Below the pieces are notes generated by a model that worked only from the letters and a program-made list of their open reading frames with translations, searched no databases and was not told where the DNA came from. From assembly GCA_002452815.1 (NCBI GenBank), contig DKFM01000024.1:190862-199621 (forward strand): a DNA stretch of 8,760 nucleotides, read 5' to 3'. The stretch's first letter is position 1. Every line of letters begins with the position of its first letter. The position numbers were made by a program, and so were the translations under genes. This DNA is from Rhodobacteraceae bacterium UBA6796. Its GTDB lineage: Bacteria; Pseudomonadota; Alphaproteobacteria; Rhodobacterales; Rhodobacteraceae. Below are positions 1-7,290 of the stretch, one piece after another.

Positions 1-244
1 CTGTTCCCCGCGCCTGCGGGGATGAACCGGTCATGCCGGTCACCTATGACCCGGCGGCGCGCTGTTCCCCGCGCCTGCGGGGATGAACCGTCTTTCTGCA
101 TCGTCGTGGCAGTCGTGCTGCCCTGTTCCCCGCGCCTGCGGGGATGAACCGGCTTGCCTCGGCATCGAGCGAAAGCTGCTCGTCTGTTCCCCGCGCCTGC
201 GGGGATGAACCGGTGATGACCGCGCCCCGCGCAGGCGCAGCACT

Positions 245-273
245 CTGTTCCCCGCGCCTGCGGGGATGAACCT
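245..273 (+). repeat. CRISPR repeat with a changed last base (G29 to T)
   Basis: This is the fifth repeat in the window. It is identical to the consensus up to ATGAACC but ends in T at 273 instead of G. All other repeats next to a full downstream spacer (k = 0 to 89) end in G. In E. coli type I-E systems the last repeat base is carried in with the new spacer as part of the PAM, so this may record a spacer taken with a non-standard PAM or a one-base slip. A plain point mutation is also possible. The downstream spacer (274 to 305) begins CGC followed by a run of T. Confidence 0.9.
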
Positions 274-3200
274 CGCTTTTTTTCTCCTCGGCTGGGTCTG
301 GCTGCCTGTTCCCCGCGCCTGCGGGGATGAACCGTCCTCGTGGAATTCTGTCGGCACCCCCGGCACCTGTTCCCCGCGCCTGCGGGGATGAACCGGATTA
401 CGACATCGACACGGACGAGGACGTGATCTGTTCCCCGCGCCTGCGGGGATGAACCGGCGCGCAGATTGCACAGGGCGATGCGGCAGCGCTGTTCCCCGCG
501 CCTGCGGGGATGAACCGCGCATTGCCCCAATCTACGCCATATTGCTGCGCTGTTCCCCGCGCCTGCGGGGATGAACCGCACATCGCCGCCAGTGATTTTT
601 GCCCACTTCACTGTTCCCCGCGCCTGCGGGGATGAACCGCGGTATGCAGGAACCAGACTTGGTCGGCAGGACTGTTCCCCGCGCCTGCGGGGATGAACCG
701 GCGGTGCGGAATGACTGACGAACCTAAACTCACTGTTCCCCGCGCCTGCGGGGATGAACCGGCTGATGCGCTGATGCGGCTAGAAGGGGTTGACTGTTCC
801 CCGCGCCTGCGGGGATGAACCGTGGCTGACGGAAACCGTTCTGAGAGGTGTGCGCTGTTCCCCGCGCCTGCGGGGATGAACCGCCGGAGGAAGTGCGCGG
901 CAGGCTCTTCCTGGACTGTTCCCCGCGCCTGCGGGGATGAACCGGCGAGGTGCAGGCAGATGGGCAAGGAAATCAACTGTTCCCCGCGCCTGCGGGGATG
1001 AACCGGTGACGCCGGAGCTGCGCGCCGAGGTGATCATCTGTTCCCCGCGCCTGCGGGGATGAACCGGTCGACGAGAGAGCGTTTGAAATTGGTTCTGGCT
1101 GTTCCCCGCGCCTGCGGGGATGAACCGATCAAGGCGATGCGCGTCTGCGTTTGGGTTGACTGTTCCCCGCGCCTGCGGGGATGAACCGCAGAAATCGGCA
1201 GATACGCGCTGGATGCGGATCTGTTCCCCGCGCCTGCGGGGATGAACCGTCGGCGCGGGATTGATAGCTCTGTCATCACCGCTGTTCCCCGCGCCTGCGG
1301 GGATGAACCGCCACTCGCTATGCCTGGCGCACATCCTCAGCCCTGTTCCCCGCGCCTGCGGGGATGAACCGACTGACCATGCACAGGAAAACGTGAAGGA
1401 TTACTGTTCCCCGCGCCTGCGGGGATGAACCGGCGGTGCGGAATGAGCAATCTGAAAATCGACCCTGTTCCCCGCGCCTGCGGGGATGAACCGACAGCGT
1501 TGGATGAGGCCGGAAAGGCGCTCAACTGTTCCCCGCGCCTGCGGGGATGAACCGTGCCTGTGTTTTCGGTAATCTCGCCCATTGCTCTGTTCCCCGCGCC
1601 TGCGGGGATGAACCGCCGCCGCGCTCGCTGAATTCGAGCGGTCTCGCCTGTTCCCCGCGCCTGCGGGGATGAACCGGCGCTGGCGGAATCGTTCCTGTGA
1701 ATGACATGCTGTTCCCCGCGCCTGCGGGGATGAACCGCACTGGCCCGGCGGCTCTGACCATCTCGCCTCCTGTTCCCCGCGCCTGCGGGGATGAACCGAT
1801 CGAGGAAATCCAATAATGGGCGATTTCATCCTGTTCCCCGCGCCTGCGGGGATGAACCGCCCTTCGGGTTCGCACTGCCGTATCTGCGCGCCTGTTCCCC
1901 GCGCCTGCGGGGATGAACCGATCACGCGCACGCATGGCAACAGCGACACGCGCTGTTCCCCGCGCCTGCGGGGATGAACCGGCCACGCTGAAAGGCGACG
2001 GTGAGGCTGGGCGCTGTTCCCCGCGCCTGCGGGGATGAACCGTGCTCCAGCTCGTTCCACGGGTCAACGATGATCTGTTCCCCGCGCCTGCGGGGATGAA
2101 CCGCTCAGAAAGCAGCCTGTTTGCCTTGCGCTCATCTGTTCCCCGCGCCTGCGGGGATGAACCGCGCCCAGCTATTGGCGAAGCCTTTCTCTATAGCTGT
2201 TCCCCGCGCCTGCGGGGATGAACCGAACTGGCTGGCCTTTCGCCGTGATGCCGCCTTCTGTTCCCCGCGCCTGCGGGGATGAACCGGATTGCTATTGATA
2301 TTCATTCGCGTTGGTCAGCTGTTCCCCGCGCCTGCGGGGATGAACCGGGTCCAATCCCTGTTCGCGGCTTGGGATGCAACTGTTCCCCGCGCCTGCGGGG
2401 ATGAACCGGGTGCGGCCGTGATCGGACAGGTTCTGACCGACTGTTCCCCGCGCCTGCGGGGATGAACCGAGACCATAATGAGCAAAGACGAGCAGGCCAT
2501 CCTGTTCCCCGCGCCTGCGGGGATGAACCGGCAGTTGTCGCAGGCGATTGACGCGCCGCACCCTGTTCCCCGCGCCTGCGGGGATGAACCGCTGGTGAGC
2601 GCGAGGCGCGGGCGCGCTGGCACCTGTTCCCCGCGCCTGCGGGGATGAACCGATAGCCAGAGAGCCGTTCAGCCCTCTGATTTCCTGTTCCCCGCGCCTG
2701 CGGGGATGAACCGTTCACCCTGTCGATCCCGATCTACAACGGTGACTGTTCCCCGCGCCTGCGGGGATGAACCGCTGGGGGCCATGTAAATGTCGCCCAG
2801 CAGCTGCTGTTCCCCGCGCCTGCGGGGATGAACCGCCGGAATGGCGCGGGCATCTCGTTGACCCGGCCTGTTCCCCGCGCCTGCGGGGATGAACCGTTGG
2901 AATACACGATCATGTGCCAGTGACAGCGCTGTTCCCCGCGCCTGCGGGGATGAACCGAGGTGCTGGCAGAGCTCGCCGGGCTGACCGCCCTGTTCCCCGC
3001 GCCTGCGGGGATGAACCGCTGGCGCGCGCAGCGCTACGGTGAAGGAAGCCCTGTTCCCCGCGCCTGCGGGGATGAACCGTCGCGATCCGCAGATTATCGC
3101 TGCGGAGCGTTCTGTTCCCCGCGCCTGCGGGGATGAACCGCTTTGCCCCGGGTTTGAGGTTCAGTCGCGTGACTGTTCCCCGCGCCTGCGGGGATGAACC

Positions 3201-4819
3201 GCCCCAGCAATACCGCTGACAACGCCGCCAATCCTGTTCCCCGCGCCTGCGGGGATGAACCGCAGTTCCTGGCTGTCAGCGCCGTAAAGCGACACTGTTC
3301 CCCGCGCCTGCGGGGATGAACCGCATCGAGAGCCTGAAACTAGCAAAGAACACAGCTGTTCCCCGCGCCTGCGGGGATGAACCGGACGTCCCTCCAGGTG
3401 CAGTGTGGCGGATTGTCTGTTCCCCGCGCCTGCGGGGATGAACCGTTCTGATGGCAAAAGTTCCAAAACCATCGCACCTGTTCCCCGCGCCTGCGGGGAT
3501 GAACCGCCGTGAGGGCTGGGTTGGCCGCAAGCCCGAAGCTGTTCCCCGCGCCTGCGGGGATGAACCGTAACTCTCGCCCATTTGCGTTTGATCGAGGAAC
3601 TGTTCCCCGCGCCTGCGGGGATGAACCGTTCACGCAGGACGGATGCACCACAAGGTCCAACTGTTCCCCGCGCCTGCGGGGATGAACCGCGTTGATGACG
3701 CCATTGATCTTCTGTTTCGCTCTGTTCCCCGCGCCTGCGGGGATGAACCGAAATGCGACTTACCAGATCCTCGCCCCCCGTACTGTTCCCCGCGCCTGCG
3801 GGGATGAACCGCCAACACGATCAACGAGTGAGGACACCATGACCTGTTCCCCGCGCCTGCGGGGATGAACCGCAATAACCGGCGTCCTTGCGCGTCGGGT
3901 CTTTCTGTTCCCCGCGCCTGCGGGGATGAACCGGCCGAGCTATTGCCCGGCCTCTGGTCGCATTCCTGTTCCCCGCGCCTGCGGGGATGAACCGGCCGAT
4001 GGGACCACAGGTTCCGTCCTGCTGACCTGTTCCCCGCGCCTGCGGGGATGAACCGCCGTGCCTCCCATCAGCGCATAAATCGCGCCACTGTTCCCCGCGC
4101 CTGCGGGGATGAACCGACTTGAGCCACTCACCCTGCTTCCAGGCATTACTGTTCCCCGCGCCTGCGGGGATGAACCGGTCTGGCGCGCGGCCTGCAAATG
4201 GTGGGAGGACTGTTCCCCGCGCCTGCGGGGATGAACCGGTGACAGTGACAGTCAGCCCGGCCCGCACGCGCTGTTCCCCGCGCCTGCGGGGATGAACCGG
4301 CGTCCGAGGAATACGGCTTCAATCCGCTCACCTGTTCCCCGCGCCTGCGGGGATGAACCGGCGATCATGTGGTGGCCTATCGACATGGCTATCTGTTCCC
4401 CGCGCCTGCGGGGATGAACCGCCAAATCCGTCAATGTCTCGGGCCGTCCGGGCCTGTTCCCCGCGCCTGCGGGGATGAACCGGCGTCGCTTCTTTCGCAT
4501 TCCAACATGGTGGTCTGTTCCCCGCGCCTGCGGGGATGAACCGGCCATTACGCGCCCTCCACCTGACCAGAGATTCTGTTCCCCGCGCCTGCGGGGATGA
4601 ACCGTATGGGGCCGAAAATGTGTATCTCTCCAAACCCTGTTCCCCGCGCCTGCGGGGATGAACCGGGCCGCGCCAGTGTCGTTGCGCGCGGACTTGCCTG
4701 TTCCCCGCGCCTGCGGGGATGAACCGCATGATCGAACCCCGTAACATTTTCTGTCCGGCTGTTCCCCGCGCCTGCGGGGATGAACCGACGGTCGAGGATG
4801 CCGCGCAGATCGTGGCGTC

Positions 4820-5397
4820 CTGTTCCCCGCACCTGCGGGGATGAACCGGGGCGGTGCCATTTCCATGCGATGCTGTTTTTCTGTTCCCCGCACCTGCGGG
4901 GATGAACCGCGTTGGCAATACTCAACTCGGTAGCAATGCCGCTGTTCCCCGCACCTGCGGGGATGAACCGCGCGCGGCGCTCGGGATGCTGCCGAACAAT
5001 ATCTGTTCCCCGCACCTGCGGGGATGAACCGAAAATGAGCGGCGCCAGCTTCCAGCCGAAACGCTGTTCCCCGCACCTGCGGGGATGAACCGATCGTTCT
5101 TCCGGCTGTGCTGGGTGCGATTGGCTGTTCCCCGCACCTGCGGGGATGAACCGTCACCGGAATTTCTGACATCATTCGCGGGCAGCTGTTCCCCGCACCT
5201 GCGGGGATGAACCGATCGAAATACCTCTGATTTTCGTGGTGCGTTGCTGTTCCCCGCACCTGCGGGGATGAACCGGCCAATGGGACAACAGGTGCCGTCC
5301 TGCTGACCTGTTCCCCGCACCTGCGGGGATGAACCGCTGGAACAGGCGCCGCGAGTTGGCCGTGACCACTGTTCCCCGCACCTGCGGGGATGAACCG
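4820..5397 (+). repeat. Block of ten variant CRISPR repeats (loop G12 to A)
   Basis: The ten consecutive repeats starting at 4820, 4881, 4942, 5003, 5064, 5125, 5186, 5247, 5308 and 5369 all read CGCACCTGCG where the rest of the array reads CGCGCCTGCG. The change is the first base of the four-base hairpin loop (GCCT to ACCT) and leaves the six stem pairs intact, so Cas6e recognition should be kept. New repeats are copied from the leader-proximal one, so the block marks a time when that copy carried A. The two repeats further right carry G at this site, so the site has switched twice along the array. Confidence 0.95.
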
Positions 5398-5429
5398 GCA
5401 TCGACCGGATCGACGCGTTGATGACCATC

Positions 5430-5458
5430 CTGTTCCCCGCGCCGGCGGGGATGAACCG
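5430..5458 (+). repeat. Penultimate CRISPR repeat with loop change T15 to G
   Basis: The repeat is intact except that the loop reads GCCG instead of GCCT. It has the G12 form, unlike the ten repeats to its left. It follows spacer 89 (5398 to 5429) and precedes the last spacer (5459 to 5490). Confidence 0.9.
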
Positions 5459-5490
5459 TCCCAGCCCCAGACGAAACCGCCTGTCAGCTC

Positions 5491-5519
5491 CTGTTCCCCG
5501 CGCCTACGGGGGCTTACCT
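5491..5519 (+). repeat. Degenerate terminal CRISPR repeat
   Basis: The first 21 bases match the consensus except that G16 is A, which breaks the loop-closing stem pair. The 3' part reads GCTTACCTG instead of ATGAACCG, so the crRNA handle is lost. Loss of the terminal repeat's 3' part is usual at the leader-distal end of an array and supports the left-to-right direction. No further repeat-like sequence follows. Confidence 0.93.
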
Positions 5520-5533
5520 GCAAAATATGTGGT

Positions 5534-5653
5534 GCAACCGGCCTTGAAACATCAACCTGTTTACTGAGATTGTGGATCTGGGGGTCCCCCGTTCGAGCCG
5601 GGGAAGCTGTACCACTCATCAATTCATTAGATGAAGTCCGATAGGCCGGTTGC
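5534..5653. repeat. 120-bp segment bounded by perfect 11-bp inverted repeats
   Basis: GCAACCGGCCT at 5534 to 5544 is the exact reverse complement of AGGCCGGTTGC at 5643 to 5653. The pair encloses the tRNA-like fragment, and the right arm ends 1 base before the stop codon of the truncated integrase. It could be a small non-autonomous insertion, arms of an element end, or a trace of an inversion. Only the dinucleotide GT flanks both sides, so there is no convincing target duplication. The inverted repeat is certain; its meaning is open. Confidence 0.6.
5567..5614 (+). pseudogene. 3' half of a tRNA-His(GTG)-like gene, probable attachment-site remnant
   Basis: Readable parts are the anticodon loop TTGTGGA (5570 to 5576, anticodon GTG at 5572 to 5574), the 3' anticodon strand TCTGG, a five-base variable loop GGGTC, a perfect T arm CCCCG-TTCGAGC-CGGGG (5587 to 5603), the acceptor 3' strand AAGCTGT, discriminator A and an encoded CCA (5612 to 5614). 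Upstream the match stops: the 5' anticodon strand is TGAGA instead of CCAGA, and there is no D arm and no 5' acceptor strand (ACAGCTT would be needed). The gene is therefore a fragment, not a working tRNA. A fragment starting near the anticodon loop and running to CCA is what a tyrosine integrase leaves at one end of an element inserted in a tRNA gene, and an integrase remnant lies 41 bp to the right. A73 in tRNA-His is normal for the Rhodobacterales, Rhizobiales and Caulobacterales clade. Assignment to His rests on the loop and is good but not certain. Confidence 0.68.
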
Positions 5654-5654
5654 G

Positions 5655-5870
5655 TCAGATTGCGGCCCGGCGGTATTGCCGAAGCTTGTCGCTCCAGGTG
5701 TAGCGGTTGAACGGCATCCCTTTGCGATCCACGATCACCGGTCCAACGCGCTGCGCTGCCGGTATGGATAGCCGCCGCGCGCGAACCTCTGGCAGCAGGG
5801 TGAGGTCAAACTCCAACGCGTCCGGCGCACTGTCTTCGGTTTTCGAGGGTGTCGTGGTGAGGATTGTCAC
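5655..5870 (-). pseudogene. Truncated phage-type tyrosine recombinase (integrase) fragment
   Basis: The 71-codon frame begins at a GTG and can be extended only to about 5894 before an in-frame stop. The part from LEFDLTLLPEV through RVGPVIVDRKGMPF to WSDKLRQYRRAA resembles the middle of the catalytic domain of phage-like integrases common in alphaproteobacteria, where a stretch of the type L-I-V-x-x-x-G-x-P-x-x-x-x-x-F/W precedes the HxxR box. The reading ends RRAAI-stop, where relatives go on with the catalytic H-R-H/W-Y residues. The N-terminal SAM-like domain and the first catalytic arginine are also absent. The fragment cannot recombine DNA. Its broken 3' end meets the 11-bp inverted repeat, and a tRNA-His-like 3' half lies just beyond, so it is probably the integrase of the element that used that tRNA. 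Family recognition is by eye from motifs. Confidence 0.62.
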
Positions 5871-5899
5871 GTCACTTTGGTGAGGATTGTCACGTCACT
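5855..5899. repeat. Two tandem copies of a 22-bp unit, period 23
   Basis: GGTGAGGATTGTCACGTCAC preceded and followed by T occurs at 5855 to 5876 and again at 5878 to 5899 without a mismatch. The unit lies at the 5' end of the integrase fragment and supplies its GTG start. Such copies can be multiple binding sites for an integrase or transposase near an element end, or a recent slippage duplication. No third copy is seen in the window. Confidence 0.85.
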
Positions 5900-5940
5900 G
5901 TCGATCATGCCGCAAGTGATGCCGTCCGCCCAGCGGAACC

Positions 5941-5966
5941 GGCCGCGGGCGATCCCGCCCGCGGCC
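5941..5966. repeat. Perfect GC-rich hairpin, 11-bp stem and 4-base loop
   Basis: GGCCGCGGGCG (5941 to 5951) pairs fully with CGCCCGCGGCC (5956 to 5966) around ATCC. It lies 112 bp past the stop of the minus-strand aldo/keto reductase, so it could end or stabilise that transcript. Neither strand has a T run after the stem, so it is not a typical intrinsic terminator. A REP-like element or chance in GC-rich DNA is also possible. The rest of 5900 to 6077 holds only a 60-codon GTG-initiated frame that I do not recognise. Confidence 0.4.
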
Positions 5967-6077
5967 TTGGCTATGGTGGCCTCCTCCGCCGTGATGCGCA
6001 GATTTTGACCTCTCACGTCAACCGGGCGGAGTGAGTGCCACCATTGCACTTGCAGGTTCGGGGCGGTGAGGGGGCGG

Positions 6078-7115
6078 TCAGCCCTTCTGCGGCGTGAATG
6101 GCGCGCGATATTGCGACTGGCGTTCCAACATCCAGCCCGGATATTCAGGCGGCAGCTGGGTCACCGCGTGCAGCGCGTCCAGATCCTCGGCCGAAAGGGT
6201 GACCTCGGTCGAACGGATGTTGTCTTGCAGCTGTTCGATCTGCTTGGCGCCCACGATCACGCTGGTCACCACCGACTGATGCAGAAGCCAGGCGAGCGCC
6301 ACTTGCGCCACCGTGCAGCCCTTGGCCGACGCGATCTCGCGCATCACGGCAATGGCGGCATCGCCGCGCTCCAGATCGACGGGCGGGAAGTTGAAGCTCG
6401 CTCGACGCCCCGCGTTCGTGGTGCTGCCATCACTGTATTTGCCTGACAGGAAGCCACCCGCCAGCGGGCTCCAGACCATCAGGCCCAGACCTTCGGCCTG
6501 AAGCATCGGCACGATCTCCCGTTCGAGGTCGCGACCCACCAGCGTATAATAGGCCTGCAGCGACAGGATCGGCGCCAGCTTGCGCGCCTCGGCGATGCCG
6601 ATCGCCTTGACGATCTGCCAGGCGGCCCAGTTCGAAAGGCCGATGTAGCGCACGTGGCCCTGCCGGACGAGGGTATCGAGCGCCTCCAGCGTCTCTGTGA
6701 TCGGGGTCACCGGGTCGAAGCCGTGGATCTGGTAGAGGTCGATGTGATCCATCTGCAACCGTTGCAGGCTGGCCTTGGCCTGCGCCATGATATGCCCGCG
6801 CGAGGCGCCCCGGGCGTTCGGGCCTTCACCCATCGGGCCAAGAACCTTGGTGGCGATCACCACATCGTCGCGCGGGATACCGAGGTTGCGGATCGCCTGA
6901 CCGAGGATCCGCTCGCTTTCGCCGCCTGCATAGACATTGGCGGTGTCGATGAAATTGATTCCGGCGTCGAGGGCCGCCTGTACCAGCGCGTCAGCCTCAT
7001 CCTGGCGTAGCTGGCCGATCTGACCCCACATGCCGTCCGATCCGCCGAAGGTCATCGTGCCGAGGCAGAGTTCGGAAACCAGAAGGCCGCTCGGGCCGAG
7101 AGTGCGATAGCGCAT
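6078..7115 (-). CDS. Aldo/keto reductase, NADPH-dependent oxidoreductase
   Basis: This 345-residue cytoplasmic enzyme would reduce aldehydes or ketones to alcohols with NAD(P)H; the natural substrate cannot be read from the sequence. The opening RYRTLGPSGLLVSELCLGTMTFGG is the usual first strand of the TIM barrel. The catalytic tetrad is visible: Asp57 and Tyr62 in NFIDTANVY, Lys90 in VVIATKV and His131 in LYQIHGFD. The cofactor side shows GLSNW (159 to 163) and VIVGAKQIEQLQDNI (286 to 300). The length is normal and no residue is missing. I chose the ATG at 7115 because the family motif starts there and AAAGGAAC lies about seven bases upstream; the frame continues open to 7175 but those residues match nothing in the family. 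The gene is divergent from an AraC-type regulator that probably controls it. No gene follows in the same direction, so it looks monocistronic. Confidence 0.95.
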   Translation of the reverse strand: MRYRTLGPSGLLVSELCLGTMTFGGSDGMWGQIGQLRQDEADALVQAALDAGINFIDTANVYAGGESERILGQAIRNLGIPRDDVVIATKVLGPMGEGPNARGASRGHIMAQAKASLQRLQMDHIDLYQIHGFDPVTPITETLEALDTLVRQGHVRYIGLSNWAAWQIVKAIGIAEARKLAPILSLQAYYTLVGRDLEREIVPMLQAEGLGLMVWSPLAGGFLSGKYSDGSTTNAGRRASFNFPPVDLERGDAAIAVMREIASAKGCTVAQVALAWLLHQSVVTSVIVGAKQIEQLQDNIRSTEVTLSAEDLDALHAVTQLPPEYPGWMLERQSQYRAPFTPQKG

Positions 7116-7175
7116 GAGCTGTTCCTTTGTGTCGTGAGGAGGACCGGGGACGAAACGTTCCCCGTGTAAGGGCAA

Positions 7176-7198
7176 GATAGGGCCATCCCGTCCCTATC
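7176..7198. promoter_or_regulatory. Candidate operator, 7-bp inverted repeat
   Basis: GATAGGG (7176 to 7182) and CCCTATC (7192 to 7198) are perfect complements separated by nine bases, giving half-site centres 16 bp apart. The site lies about 60 to 80 bp upstream of the reductase start, beside a possible -35 TTGCCC on the minus strand. This suits a dimeric regulator, though not specifically an AraC-type one, since those usually bind direct repeats. Confidence 0.4.
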
Positions 7199-7206
7199 CG
7201 CGACGC

Positions 7207-7235
7207 CGATCCTCGCAAATCTTTGCACGATCCTC
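7207..7235. promoter_or_regulatory. Candidate AraC-type operator, 8-bp direct repeat at 21-bp spacing
   Basis: CGATCCTC occurs at 7207 to 7214 and 7228 to 7235, exactly 21 bp (two helical turns) apart, so both copies face the same side of the DNA. The bases between them are the palindrome GCAAA-TC-TTTGC (7215 to 7226) plus one A. Direct half-sites spaced by about two turns are typical for dimers of AraC-family proteins. The site is 55 to 84 bp upstream of the regulator start, consistent with autoregulation and with control of the divergent reductase. Confidence 0.45.
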
Positions 7236-7290
7236 TCATTCGGGCTGTTTTGGGCTGTCAGCCGCCTGGGCCGCGCGTAGAGTGCATGGC

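Larger units (their letters stand above)
1..5519 (+). CRISPR. Type I-E CRISPR array, 91 repeats and 90 spacers, open at the left edge
   Basis: The array is transcribed into precursor crRNA that Cas6e would cut to 61-nt guides for Cascade. Repeats start at 1 + 61k for k = 0 to 90, and every spacer is 32 bp. The repeat reads, in parts: flank CTGTT, stem CCCCGC, loop GCCT, stem GCGGGG, handle ATGAACCG. This matches the E. coli I-E repeat design (six-pair stem, four-base loop, handle ATAAACCG), which fixes both the subtype and the plus-strand direction. Repeats k = 0 to 78 are identical except for one (245 to 273). The next ten share a loop change, the next has another loop change, and the last is degenerate, which marks the right end as the old trailer. 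The leader, the newest spacers and any cas genes must lie left of base 1. Spacers look like GC-rich phage or plasmid coding DNA, and none visibly matches the chromosomal part of this window. Confidence 0.98.
7116..7290. promoter_or_regulatory. Shared control region of the divergent reductase and AraC-type genes
   Basis: This 175-bp region must hold both promoters. It contains four ordered elements. The first is an imperfect palindrome GGGGACGAAACGTTCCCC (7146 to 7163). The second is a perfect 7-bp inverted repeat GATAGGG and CCCTATC. The third is CGATCCTC twice at 21-bp spacing around GCAAATCTTTGC. The fourth is GGGCTGT twice at 10-bp spacing (7242 to 7248 and 7252 to 7258). TTGCCC at about 7173 on the minus strand could be a -35 element for the reductase, but I see no convincing -10 for either gene. 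Confidence 0.7.

Noticed and set aside
213..244. Spacer 4 resembles part of the repeat (CCCCGCGCAGGCGC), suggesting a self-derived spacer
   Set aside because: The shared stretch with the reverse-complemented repeat is only about nine GC-rich bases, which is expected by chance.
40..5622. Long minus-strand open frames across the array (up to 456 codons) with recurring [18 protein letters not shown] and VHPRRRGEQ peptides
   Set aside because: These are the three frames of the reverse-complemented CRISPR repeat cycling every 61 bp. The repeat has no stop on that strand, so the frames stay open by default. They are well-known false proteins.
5390..5644. Plus-strand 84-codon frame spanning the last spacers and the tRNA fragment
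   Set aside because: It runs through two CRISPR repeats and the tRNA-like sequence, has no ribosome binding site and shows no protein family signal.
5867..6049. Minus-strand 60-codon frame (start GTG, reading QWWHSLRPVDVRGQNLRI)
   Set aside because: It has no ribosome binding site, no recognisable family, passes through the GC hairpin and ends in the tandem repeat. It is more likely open by high GC content.
6654..7010. Plus-strand frame of 118 codons inside the reductase gene
   Set aside because: It is a shadow of the confident minus-strand reductase, kept open by codon-position GC bias.
7116..7175. N-terminal extension of the aldo/keto reductase to 7175
   Set aside because: The 20 extra residues match nothing typical of the family, and a good AAAGGAAC site sits before the ATG at 7115.
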